Shown: positions 1 to 5,640 of the stretch, piece after piece | Layout of the letters: each line of letters starts with the position of its first letter | Position numbering within the stretch: the stretch's first letter is position 1 | Source of the DNA: Bacteroidota bacterium | GTDB lineage: Bacteria; Bacteroidota; Bacteroidia; Bacteroidales; B18-G4 | Direction of reading: 5' to 3' | DNA: 6,363 nt | Assembly: GCA_003648575.1 (NCBI GenBank) | Contig: QMPN01000172.1 | Span: 1 to 6,363, forward strand | Notes under the pieces: generated by a model | The model's input: only the letters and a program-made list of their open reading frames with translations | Database searches by the model: none | Told to the model about the DNA's origin: nothing | Made by a program: the position numbers and the translations under genes

Positions 1-1214
1 TCCCGGCCAAGGAAATAATTAAAGTCGAAGCCCATGTTAAAGCCACTGATCTCACTGGTGCGTTCCGGGTTAATATTATCTTTTAGCGTTATCTTATACT
101 TTGAATAGGCAGCATGGCCACCTATCATCACGGCAGACTTTGCAGGGATTATCACAAAGTTTGTACCTCCTCCTGCTGATTTCCAGCTAAAATCGGCGAT
201 GGTTTTATAATTATTCACGTTATCTGTGAAGTTAAAACCATATAAATTTATCTTCGAGCCATTACCAAAGTTGAAAGAAAGCTTTCCATAAAGGTCGAGA
301 TAGTTGAAAGGAAGCCCATCTTCATTAATATATTTGTAAAAGATCTGTGACGATTGCGCCAGGTATGAATTTTTTGCAGAAAACACGAATGACGAGCTCG
401 CTCCTCCTGCTTCCTTTTGTTTTGACATCGGACCTTCGATCATGACCTTAGCACCAAATGTGCTGGCACTGACTTTTCCGGCAAATCGTTTTTTATTCCC
501 ATCGCGGGTTGTGATATCCATAATGGAAGATATCCTTCCACCATACTCTGCTCCAAAACCACCGGTATAAACATCAGCATTTCTCAGGATATCGGTATCA
601 AAAACTGAGAAGAGCCCGATGGAATGGAAGGGGTTATAAATGATCATCCCATCCAGGAGCACCTTATTCTGAATGGGTGAACCACCCCTGATATAGAGCT
701 GGCCGCCCTGGTCGCCGGTGAAAACCACGCCGGGCACAACCTGAAGGTACTGCGCAAGGTCCGGCTGTCCGCCAACAGACGGGATCGAAGAGATCTCCTT
801 GGGAGTGACCTTGGTTACTGAAGTCTTTGTCTCAGTCCGCGCTTCCTGCCGCTCAGCTGAAATATTCACTACATCAAGCGTTACAGATGCTTTGCTAAGA
901 TAAAGGTTCTGGGTAATGATTTCATCAGCTTTCACCTCCACAGCCATCGACACGCTATCATATCCAAGGTAAGTCACCATTAGTGTGTATTGCCCGGTGG
1001 GTATCCTGGAGATAACATACAAGCCGTTCACATCGGAAGAAGAACCATAAGTGGTTCCCTTGAGGTAAACATTGGTGAAGATTACCGGTTCACCGGTTTC
1101 TTTTTCATATACTGAACCACGGATAGCGCCGGTCTGGGCATTGGATTCCGCGCTAATGAACAATACGAGTATCAGGCAGGATAACAAGCAGGCAATAGAG
1201 GTTCTCAGCTTCAT
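1..1214 (-). CDS. TonB-dependent outer-membrane receptor with N-terminal carboxypeptidase-regulatory-like domain (N-terminal part only)
   Basis: The reading frame is open from the ATG at 1214 to the window edge (404 codons plus two bases), so the C-terminal barrel is missing. Residues 1-27 are a signal peptide: basic start, hydrophobic core around 8-21, likely cleavage after SNA or SNAQ. Residues 29-115 match the carboxypeptidase-regulatory-like beta-sandwich common in Bacteroidetes receptors (GxVxxxxTGEPV, then NVYLKGTTYG and a DVNGxY turn). Residues about 130-236 form the plug, with PDLAQYLQVVPGV, LYIRGGSP, NKVLLDGMIIYNPFH and a GGFGAEYGGR turn. Beta-barrel strands start near 245. Proteins of this kind import a ligand across the outer membrane using TonB/ExbBD energy; nothing visible identifies the substrate. 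The gene follows the lipoprotein gene by 73 nt, and the two probably work as a pair. No Shine-Dalgarno is seen, but a TAnnTTTG-type promoter lies in the gap. The family call is secure; the ligand is unknown. Confidence 0.93.
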   Translation of the reverse strand, partial: MKLRTSIACLLSCLILVLFISAESNAQTGAIRGSVYEKETGEPVIFTNVYLKGTTYGSSSDVNGLYVISRIPTGQYTLMVTYLGYDSVSMAVEVKADEIITQNLYLSKASVTLDVVNISAERQEARTETKTSVTKVTPKEISSIPSVGGQPDLAQYLQVVPGVVFTGDQGGQLYIRGGSPIQNKVLLDGMIIYNPFHSIGLFSVFDTDILRNADVYTGGFGAEYGGRISSIMDITTRDGNKKRFAGKVSASTFGAKVMIEGPMSKQKEAGGASSSFVFSAKNSYLAQSSQIFYKYINEDGLPFNYLDLYGKLSFNFGNGSKINLYGFNFTDNVNNYKTIADFSWKSAGGGTNFVIIPAKSAVMIGGHAAYSKYKITLKDNINPERTSEISGFNMGFDFNYFLGR

Positions 1215-1255
1215 ATTGAGTAGTTATATCAGGTCAGATATTTTTTAGTTAGGTA

Positions 1256-1283
1256 CAAAAATAGCTAAAGTTTTATTACAAAA
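1256..1283 (-). promoter_or_regulatory. Candidate Bacteroidetes-type promoter for the TonB-dependent receptor
   Basis: Read on the minus strand, TATTTTTG (1263-1256) is an exact match to the Bacteroidetes -7 consensus TAnnTTTG. A TTTTG (1283-1279), resembling the -33 TTTG/TTG box, lies 15 nt upstream. That spacing is a little shorter than the usual 17 nt or more. Transcription would start near 1249, giving a leader of about 35 nt before the receptor ATG. The promoter overlaps the end of the lipoprotein gene region, so the receptor could be expressed both by readthrough and independently. This is motif evidence only. Confidence 0.45.
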
Positions 1284-1287
1284 TGCA

Positions 1288-2286
1288 TTAATGCCATTCC
1301 CCGTTTGAATCAGCAAAACGATGATGATACAGATACCTCCCCCAACTGATAGTATCGATGGTTTTCAGCTTCAATTTTAATCCAAAATATGTATAATAGT
1401 ACTTGCTTCCGAAAATGCCATTGCCATCATGCATATTGTTATATTCAGGGAAGAAGTGTGGGTTTGTAGGTTGTTCATAAACCTGGATGAAGTATTGCAA
1501 CTCCTCGCCCGGCAGTGCAAGCATATAATCAACACCACGAGCCCTTCGCTTTACGCCCGGGTCAACAGGAATTTCCTCAGAAAGATATTTATAATAAGCA
1601 TCGAACAGCTGGTATAAAGTATCATCATCTGCGATCTCCTTAAAGGGATCCATTGAAGGTATCCAGTCAACATATTTGTAATGTGTTTCACCACCGGCAT
1701 ATTCCCAGTACAGGAACCGCATGATATAATGCTCATGATCGTATGGATCCAGTGTTCCCACATAGTCAGGGACGATTTCCGCAGCATAATTCACCCGGTA
1801 GAATGCCCGTTCCCAGTAAAAGGACTCTTCCAGTGTCATACCACCCAGCACTGATGCCATCCCCCAGGTTTCGCTTCCTGTTGCACGATTGATCACACGC
1901 AGCTTATATTCACTGTCCTCGTTGATCGGGCTAGTTGTTTTGTAAACACAATTGGATGCGTTTGAAAATAGCCCGGGCTCTTTTTGCCTGTCAATGGGCT
2001 GATATTGAACAGGATCGCCAATAAGAGAACCATTCTGATATTCCTCCAGGAACACATCAAAAGCATTAAATGGATAATTAACGGAATCGTTCACCTGCGT
2101 AAAATCATTCGGGTCGCCTGAGGTTGAAAAACCCCTGTTAACCCTGAGATACTGTGCCGTGTCTTTAATATTGATCAATGCATACACAACGCTGATCTCT
2201 TTATATTCGGCTATTTCAAGGTCTGTTTCACAGGAAAAGGTGAACAGTATGGACAACAACAGCAAGATAGAACCGGCCTTTTTCAT
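1288..2286 (-). CDS. DUF4249-like lipoprotein paired with a TonB-dependent receptor
   Basis: The protein is 332 aa from the ATG at 2286. Its N-terminus is a lipoprotein signal: MKK, a hydrophobic run at residues 5-17, and Cys19 in a relaxed lipobox (TFSC). An acidic ETDLE after the Cys resembles the surface-export signals of Bacteroidetes lipoproteins. Residues 27-53 carry the pattern YKEISVVYALIN..DTAQYLRVNRGFS. An EPGLF segment and DSEYKLRVINRATG follow (about 103-137), and the end has DGNGIFGS (287-294). These fit DUF4249 or a closely related Bacteroidetes family of receptor-linked lipoproteins; no biochemical function is established. A plausible role is a surface partner of the downstream receptor, helping to capture ligand, but this is inferred from position. 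An in-frame ATG at 2397 would add 37 residues, but these are translated repeat sequence and come before the signal peptide, so 2286 is the start. The exact family name is less certain than the gene itself. Confidence 0.82.
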   Translation of the reverse strand: MKKAGSILLLLSILFTFSCETDLEIAEYKEISVVYALINIKDTAQYLRVNRGFSTSGDPNDFTQVNDSVNYPFNAFDVFLEEYQNGSLIGDPVQYQPIDRQKEPGLFSNASNCVYKTTSPINEDSEYKLRVINRATGSETWGMASVLGGMTLEESFYWERAFYRVNYAAEIVPDYVGTLDPYDHEHYIMRFLYWEYAGGETHYKYVDWIPSMDPFKEIADDDTLYQLFDAYYKYLSEEIPVDPGVKRRARGVDYMLALPGEELQYFIQVYEQPTNPHFFPEYNNMHDGNGIFGSKYYYTYFGLKLKLKTIDTISWGRYLYHHRFADSNGEWH

Positions 2287-2339
2287 ATCATCTATATTCA
2301 GTATAAATATTTTATCAGACCAAGTGTTTTTTATAAGAA

Positions 2340-2400
2340 GGTATGAGGTATGGGGAGGTTTTTGGTCAACCCCCACACCCCACACCACATACCTCATACC
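2340..2400. repeat. Inverted repeat formed by opposed copies of the heptad unit
   Basis: The 13-mer at 2340-2352 (GGTATGAGGTATG) is perfectly complementary to 2388-2400 (CATACCTCATACC). A second register pairs GGTATGGGG at 2347-2355 with CCCCATACC at 2406-2414. Near the centre, GGTT (2357-2360) can pair with AACC (2368-2371). RNA or single-stranded DNA from this stretch could therefore fold into alternative long hairpins. No T-run follows on either strand, so it does not look like an intrinsic terminator. It sits 54 nt upstream of the lipoprotein start and about 150 nt beyond the dnaJ stop. Confidence 0.75.
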
Positions 2401-2414
2401 TCATACCCCATACC
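2373..2414 (-). repeat. Tandem heptanucleotide array, six units of GGTRTGN
   Basis: Read on the minus strand from 2414 to 2373 there are six consecutive 7-nt units: GGTATGG, GGTATGA, GGTATGA, GGTATGT, GGTGTGG and GGTGTGG. A degenerate seventh (GGGTTGA, 2372-2366) follows. Two more units in the opposite orientation lie at 2340-2353. The array is G-rich on the coding strand of the flanking genes and stands out from the AT-rich intergenic DNA. A 7-nt period changes reading frame each unit, so it is non-coding. Its role is unknown; candidates include a slippage-prone simple repeat, a protein-binding array or a G-quadruplex-prone leader. The rest of the 2287-2552 intergenic region holds nothing I can name. 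Confidence 0.88.
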
Positions 2415-2430
2415 AATTTCCACAGAAATT
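2415..2430. repeat. Short perfect inverted repeat abutting the heptad array
   Basis: AATTTC (2415-2420) and GAAATT (2425-2430) are perfect complements around a CACA loop, giving a 6-bp AT-rich stem. It begins at the base after the last heptad. It is too weak and lacks a following T-run to be called a terminator. It may be chance, or a boundary of the repeat element. Confidence 0.4.
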
Positions 2431-2552
2431 CTATCAGGATTGAAAAGCGATAATCACAATCCGACATCCTTTCTTCCGGACTAAGATAACATATTATTGA
2501 AAAAGAAGACAGTACGAATCAGCGAACGGCAGTTGCCGGCCAGTTAACGGTT

Positions 2553-3476
2553 TTAATTTTTGTCGCGAAGTTTCTCAAACAGGGTCTTTTCCTCTGGCCT
2601 GAGTTTATCAGGTATTTTGATATAAACCTTAACAAACAGGTTGCCATTTACCGCTGCATGCGCATAATCCGGCATACCCATATTTTTAAGCCTGAATGTT
2701 TTCCCATTCTGGGTCCCTGTTGGAACAGTTATGGTTACCGGGCCTTTCATGGTCTCAACAGTAAGTTTACCTCCAAGAACTGCAGTGTACAAGTCTGTTT
2801 CCACAGTTGTAAAAAGGTCATTCTCCCTTCTTTTGAACCTTGGGTCCGGAAGTATGTTTATCATGATGTACAGGTCACCCTGCTGCCCGCCTGAAGCGCC
2901 TGAACCACCTTTACCCCTTACCCTGAGTTTCTGCCCGTCTTTTACCCCTTTGCCCACCTTCACCTTGATGGTGCTGCCATTAACATCAAGCATTCGTTCA
3001 GTGCCCTGATATGCTTCCAGCAGAGTCAGGTCGAGCCTGGTTTTGTAATCTTTGCCCCTCTGGCTGCGCCTTTGCCGCGGTTGTTGAGTGCTTCCTCCGA
3101 ATCCTGCCCCAAAGAAGGTCTTAAAGAAATCAGAAAAGCCGCCACCTCCCAAAATATCATCCAGATCGACCCCCTCGCCGGCAGTATAATGAGACCCGCC
3201 ATACTGCCCGTGCCCATAACCCTGGTTTGCGTATGCCCCATTCTTTTCATAATGCTTCCAGTTTGCACCCATCTGGTCATATTTACCCCTGTTTTCAGGA
3301 TTTCCCAGAACCTCATTTGCCTCACTGATCTCCTTGAACTTCTCCTCCGCCTTCGCATCGCCCTGGTTCTTATCAGGATGGAACTTCATGGCCAGCTTCC
3401 GGTAAGCCTTCTTAATTTCTGCCTGGGAAGCCTTTTTATTTACACCTAATATCTTATAATAATCTTTATATTTCAT
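2553..3476 (-). CDS. CbpA-type (class B) DnaJ co-chaperone
   Basis: This 307-aa protein has an N-terminal J domain (residues 4-69) with the HPD motif at 33-35, which stimulates the ATPase of DnaK. A Gly/Phe-rich linker spans about 75-128 (GYGHGQYGG, then GGGGFSDFFKTFFGAGFGG). Two substrate-binding beta domains follow (about 143-215 and 218-292), containing LTLLEAYQGTER, GVKDGQKLRVRGKG, GDLYIMINILPDPRF and LGGKLTVETMKGPVTITVP. There is no CxxCxGxG zinc-finger region, which separates it from classical DnaJ and matches CbpA / curved-DNA-binding-protein homologues; the length is usual for that group. It should act in the cytoplasm by delivering misfolded clients to DnaK. The CbpM modulator gene often found beside cbpA is not present in either adjacent gap. 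The upstream neighbour is the LiaF-like gene, 110 nt away, so co-transcription is possible. A weak -7-like TGAATTTG lies at 3519-3512 within that gap. The start ATG precedes the standard MKYKDYYKILGV opening. Confidence 0.95.
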   Translation of the reverse strand: MKYKDYYKILGVNKKASQAEIKKAYRKLAMKFHPDKNQGDAKAEEKFKEISEANEVLGNPENRGKYDQMGANWKHYEKNGAYANQGYGHGQYGGSHYTAGEGVDLDDILGGGGFSDFFKTFFGAGFGGSTQQPRQRRSQRGKDYKTRLDLTLLEAYQGTERMLDVNGSTIKVKVGKGVKDGQKLRVRGKGGSGASGGQQGDLYIMINILPDPRFKRRENDLFTTVETDLYTAVLGGKLTVETMKGPVTITVPTGTQNGKTFRLKNMGMPDYAHAAVNGNLFVKVYIKIPDKLRPEEKTLFEKLRDKN

Positions 3477-3586
3477 GTGGAATAAGGTATATCAACAATC
3501 ATACCCTTGTACAAATTCATGCAATTCTGACATACAGGCAGTGGAAAGATATAAAATTGATAAAAGCATACCAAACAAGGCGATAC

Positions 3587-4489
3587 TTAATAGCGTAACA
3601 CTCTCAGGCTGGAAATCCCTGAATTGAATTCGATGGTTATGTTTTGTGCAGATGATGAAAAGTTTGGGCTTACATAGGTGCTCTTGCTCACCTTATCGAA
3701 GCCCGGCAATTCTTTTGAAACCAGGAAAGAGTCCGTATTGACCTCACAGGCAACCTCCTTTGGGACCTTGATCAAGACAGAAGAAACGCCGGTTTCAATT
3801 TTTACATCAAGGTTATCAGACAGGTTTCCCAACTTTATCTCAATGGAGGTGGCCCCGCCATCGATACGCAGCTCATTGATGATAAACGGGCTTAGATCCA
3901 AATATATGTCAGCAGCACCTGCATCAATATCCAGGTCCCACACGATCTCCGGGTTGAGCTTTATTTCCACCTCGTGTGAACGGTATAAGCTGAGTTGGTT
4001 CCGATGGCTTTCCGGCCCGATCCTGACGTATTGCTTCTTGCCCTCCACGGACGTACTCATATAATATGTTCCCGAATCGCCAAAATGCTTGAAATCTACA
4101 AGTTGATCCGAGATACCTGAGATCACGTAGCTACCTGCTGCAGCATTCAGCTCAAGTAAGGCAAAATCTGCAGAATCGATACGTGATTCACTTTTATTCA
4201 ATTCGATTTTCTCGTTTTTGTCCCAATGTCCGATCCATAACCAGCCGGAATGCCATCTGCCGGGATTATAACAAATTAGCATTATCATAGCAAAAACTGC
4301 CAGCAATGACGCGATCAGCTTATACAAAGACTTCAGGGGCAAGAGCGAAACACCCCACAATACCAGTAATAAAGGCCAGAGGCTAAATATATCACGCCAA
4401 TTGAACCAGATAACATCAAACTTCTTTAAAAGGTATGCAACCCCCAACATAATGAGAACCATACCCCAGAACAGGTTTTTGTATTTCAT
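3587..4489 (-). CDS. LiaF-like membrane protein with C-terminal beta-repeat (toast-rack/DUF4097-type) domain
   Basis: The protein is 300 aa. The N-terminus is a LiaI/LiaF-type transmembrane region: helices near 6-21 (WGMVLIMLGVAYLL) and 34-50 (LWPLLLVLWGVSLL), plus a third at about 57-74. With the N-terminus inside, three helices would place residues 75-300 outside the cytoplasm. That part is beta-rich, with a recurring unit of the form I-[DE]-x-G-x-[AST]-[SD]-[IV]-x-[IL], clearest at 187-198, 208-220, 230-241 and 286-297. This suggests a stacked beta structure like the C-terminal domain of LiaF and DUF4097 proteins. In Firmicutes LiaF restrains the LiaRS cell-envelope stress system. No kinase or regulator is present here, so only a general envelope-stress role can be inferred. 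The gene follows the PspC gene by 45 nt on the same strand and is probably in the same transcript. No Shine-Dalgarno is visible. Confidence 0.85.
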   Translation of the reverse strand: MKYKNLFWGMVLIMLGVAYLLKKFDVIWFNWRDIFSLWPLLLVLWGVSLLPLKSLYKLIASLLAVFAMIMLICYNPGRWHSGWLWIGHWDKNEKIELNKSESRIDSADFALLELNAAAGSYVISGISDQLVDFKHFGDSGTYYMSTSVEGKKQYVRIGPESHRNQLSLYRSHEVEIKLNPEIVWDLDIDAGAADIYLDLSPFIINELRIDGGATSIEIKLGNLSDNLDVKIETGVSSVLIKVPKEVACEVNTDSFLVSKELPGFDKVSKSTYVSPNFSSSAQNITIEFNSGISSLRVLRY

Positions 4490-4534
4490 GATAGGAAATT
4501 TTTAAGATGAATGGGCAGATAACTTTTAAGATCA

Positions 4535-4993
4535 CTATTGTTTCTTACTGACAAAGGCGTTTCTTAAGAGTACAATTCCAATCACAATCAATATCACCGG
4601 CCATAGATCACCAAAATCGATACGTGGTATATAGCGGATCACAAGGAATATTATGCCAAGTGTGATCAGTATCAATCCGGCTATAAGACTGCCTTCATCT
4701 TTCTTTTTGAATTTGTTTGTGTCATGTGAGAAATCGGGGCCCTGCCCCTTTTCCTGTGTGTTGTTCTCTTCCATAATATTTGTATTTACATTGTAAGTAT
4801 TCTGATCATTGAGTGGAAGTGCTATCCATAAGATGATATAGAGGATGACACCGCCACCACCAACAAGCACCAATAAAATAAAAAGTATCCTTATTAAGGT
4901 TGGATCAAAGTTAATAGCCTCGCCAATACCCCCGGCCACGCCACCGATCATACTTTCACTTTTGCTTCTATACAAGCCGGATCTTCTTTCCAT
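4535..4993 (-). CDS. PspC-domain membrane protein with C-terminal LiaI/LiaF-type helices
   Basis: This 152-aa protein starts with a PspC domain (residues 5-62): LYRSKSESMIGGVAGGIGE, then FDPTLIRILFILL and a glycine-rich transmembrane helix ending ILWIALP. A hydrophilic linker (63-100), rich in Asn, Glu, Lys and Gln, follows. The C-terminus has two more helices (about 102-119 and 128-143) with GLILITLGIIFLV and LWPVILIVIGIVLL, the same pattern as the helices of the next gene's product. In enterobacteria PspC is an inner-membrane partner of the phage-shock response and in other phyla PspC domains are linked to envelope-stress control. No PspA, PspB or PspF is seen in this window. The gene lies 45 nt before the LiaF-like gene, and an exact TAnnTTTG promoter match sits just upstream, making it the likely first gene of the unit. 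The domain call is secure; the partner and signal are unknown. Confidence 0.93.
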   Translation of the reverse strand: MERRSGLYRSKSESMIGGVAGGIGEAINFDPTLIRILFILLVLVGGGGVILYIILWIALPLNDQNTYNVNTNIMEENNTQEKGQGPDFSHDTNKFKKKDEGSLIAGLILITLGIIFLVIRYIPRIDFGDLWPVILIVIGIVLLRNAFVSKKQ

Positions 4994-5011
4994 AATAATA
5001 GTTTATCATAA

Positions 5012-5019
5012 CAAATATA
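5012..5019 (-). promoter_or_regulatory. Candidate -7 promoter element for the pspC-liaF-like unit
   Basis: Read on the minus strand, TATATTTG (5019-5012) matches the Bacteroidetes -7 consensus TAnnTTTG exactly and lies 18 nt before the pspC ATG. No convincing TTTG is found at the -33 position; the region there reads TTTAAAGG. If used, transcription would start around 5005, leaving a leader of only about a dozen nucleotides with no Shine-Dalgarno. The 4994-5114 gap contains no other recognisable element. Confidence 0.5.
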
Positions 5020-5114
5020 CATCTAAAATGCATATTCATCCTTTAAAAAATGTTAATAAGATCATTATAGATAAAATGATTTGCCTGTAAGACAATAAAT
5101 TTGCATGCTTTTGC

Positions 5115-5504
5115 TTAATCCATAGGATCGATCCGGCAGCTTTCATTCCTTCCAAACCAGCGATACCTGTTCCCGGCAATTATGTCGTAAGCCCAATCCC
5201 TGATAAAAGGAGGAACAATTATGAAAATATAAAGTAAGCTCCATGCCTTGCCAAGCCTTTTGATGATCCTCAGAATAGCAGTTGAACGATAAAATGTTTT
5301 TTTATCCTCGATGTAAACAATGCTGTCAATACTTTGTTTATTTACATGGATCCCTGACAAAAGCAATTTACCTGAATCAGATTGCAGGGATGCAAACCTG
5401 AACTTGTTTTGCCCACCATGTTTGATCACGAAGTTTACAGCACGATTGCAAAGTTTGCAATAGCCGTCGAAAAAAATTACAGGTATATTATCAGATATGT
5501 GCAT
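5115..5504 (-). CDS. DCC-family (DUF393/YuxK-like) thiol-disulfide oxidoreductase-like protein
   Basis: The protein is 129 aa from the ATG at 5504. It carries the family hallmark near its N-terminus, FFDGYCKLCN (residues 11-20), with a CxxC-type pair at Cys16 and Cys19. Also present are FRFASLQSDSG, a Y-R-S-T-A-I-L-R-I segment and the C-terminal IAGNRYRWFGRNESC. These match the DCC family (named after the DxxCxxC motif), predicted to be thioredoxin-like, although reactions and partners are poorly characterised. The length is typical. An upstream ATG at 5621 is in frame but would add 39 residues that have no family counterpart and would run into the icd promoter region, so the start next to HISDNIPVIFFDG is preferred. 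The gene diverges from icd across 136 nt. Its stop is 121 nt from the pspC start, so readthrough into pspC is possible, though pspC has its own promoter candidate. Confidence 0.9.
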   Translation of the reverse strand: MHISDNIPVIFFDGYCKLCNRAVNFVIKHGGQNKFRFASLQSDSGKLLLSGIHVNKQSIDSIVYIEDKKTFYRSTAILRIIKRLGKAWSLLYIFIIVPPFIRDWAYDIIAGNRYRWFGRNESCRIDPMD

Positions 5505-5576
5505 ATGTTTATTATTCAAACAATGCAAAAAGGCTTTTGTTTCAACGGATACAAGCAATTTAGAAAGAAATATAAA

Positions 5577-5618
5577 TTGAATAAAGCAACTTTTGTATCG
5601 TTGATTTTTGTAAATTAG
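5577..5618 (+). promoter_or_regulatory. Candidate promoter region for icd
   Basis: Two overlapping near-matches to the Bacteroidetes promoter are visible. TTG at 5577-5579 is followed after 16 nt by TATCGTTG (5596-5603). TTTTG at 5591-5595 is followed after 15 nt by TAAATTAG (5611-5618). Each -7 box has one mismatch to TAnnTTTG, and both spacings are slightly short. Transcription from either would give a leader of roughly 15-30 nt before the ATG at 5641, with no Shine-Dalgarno in it. Which, if either, is used cannot be decided from sequence. Confidence 0.3.
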
Positions 5619-5640
5619 CACGTTTTAATCCAAAATCAAT

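Noticed and set aside
2287..2397. N-terminal extension of the lipoprotein gene to an ATG at 2397
   Set aside because: The extra 37 residues are translated from the heptad/inverted repeat and precede a complete lipoprotein signal peptide starting at 2286, so the extension is an artefact of an open frame.
2373..2414. CRISPR-like array
   Set aside because: The units are 7 nt with no spacers between them and there are no cas genes nearby.
2340..2414. Intrinsic terminator for dnaJ
   Set aside because: The long hairpin has no T-run after it on either strand and lies about 140-210 nt beyond the stop codon.
2159..2443. 94-codon plus-strand open frame across the lipoprotein start and repeat
   Set aside because: It is antisense to the lipoprotein gene, then translates the repeat array, and has no coding character.
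2527..2538. CGGC-AGTT-GCCG hairpin just after the dnaJ stop as a terminator
   Set aside because: The stem is 4 bp and is not followed by a T-run on the minus strand.
3026..3358. Arginine-rich 110-aa open frame on the minus strand inside dnaJ
   Set aside because: It lies entirely within the well-supported dnaJ gene in another frame and shows no recognisable domain; its composition is a by-product of the dnaJ coding sequence.
5061..5080. ATCATT/AATGAT inverted repeat downstream of the DCC gene as a terminator
   Set aside because: The stem is only 6 bp and all but one pair-type AT; the T-run lies about 17 nt further on, too distant for a convincing intrinsic terminator.
5505..5621. Upstream start for the DCC-family gene at 5621
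   Set aside because: It would add 39 residues with no family counterpart, would run into the likely icd promoter region, and would exceed the usual family length.
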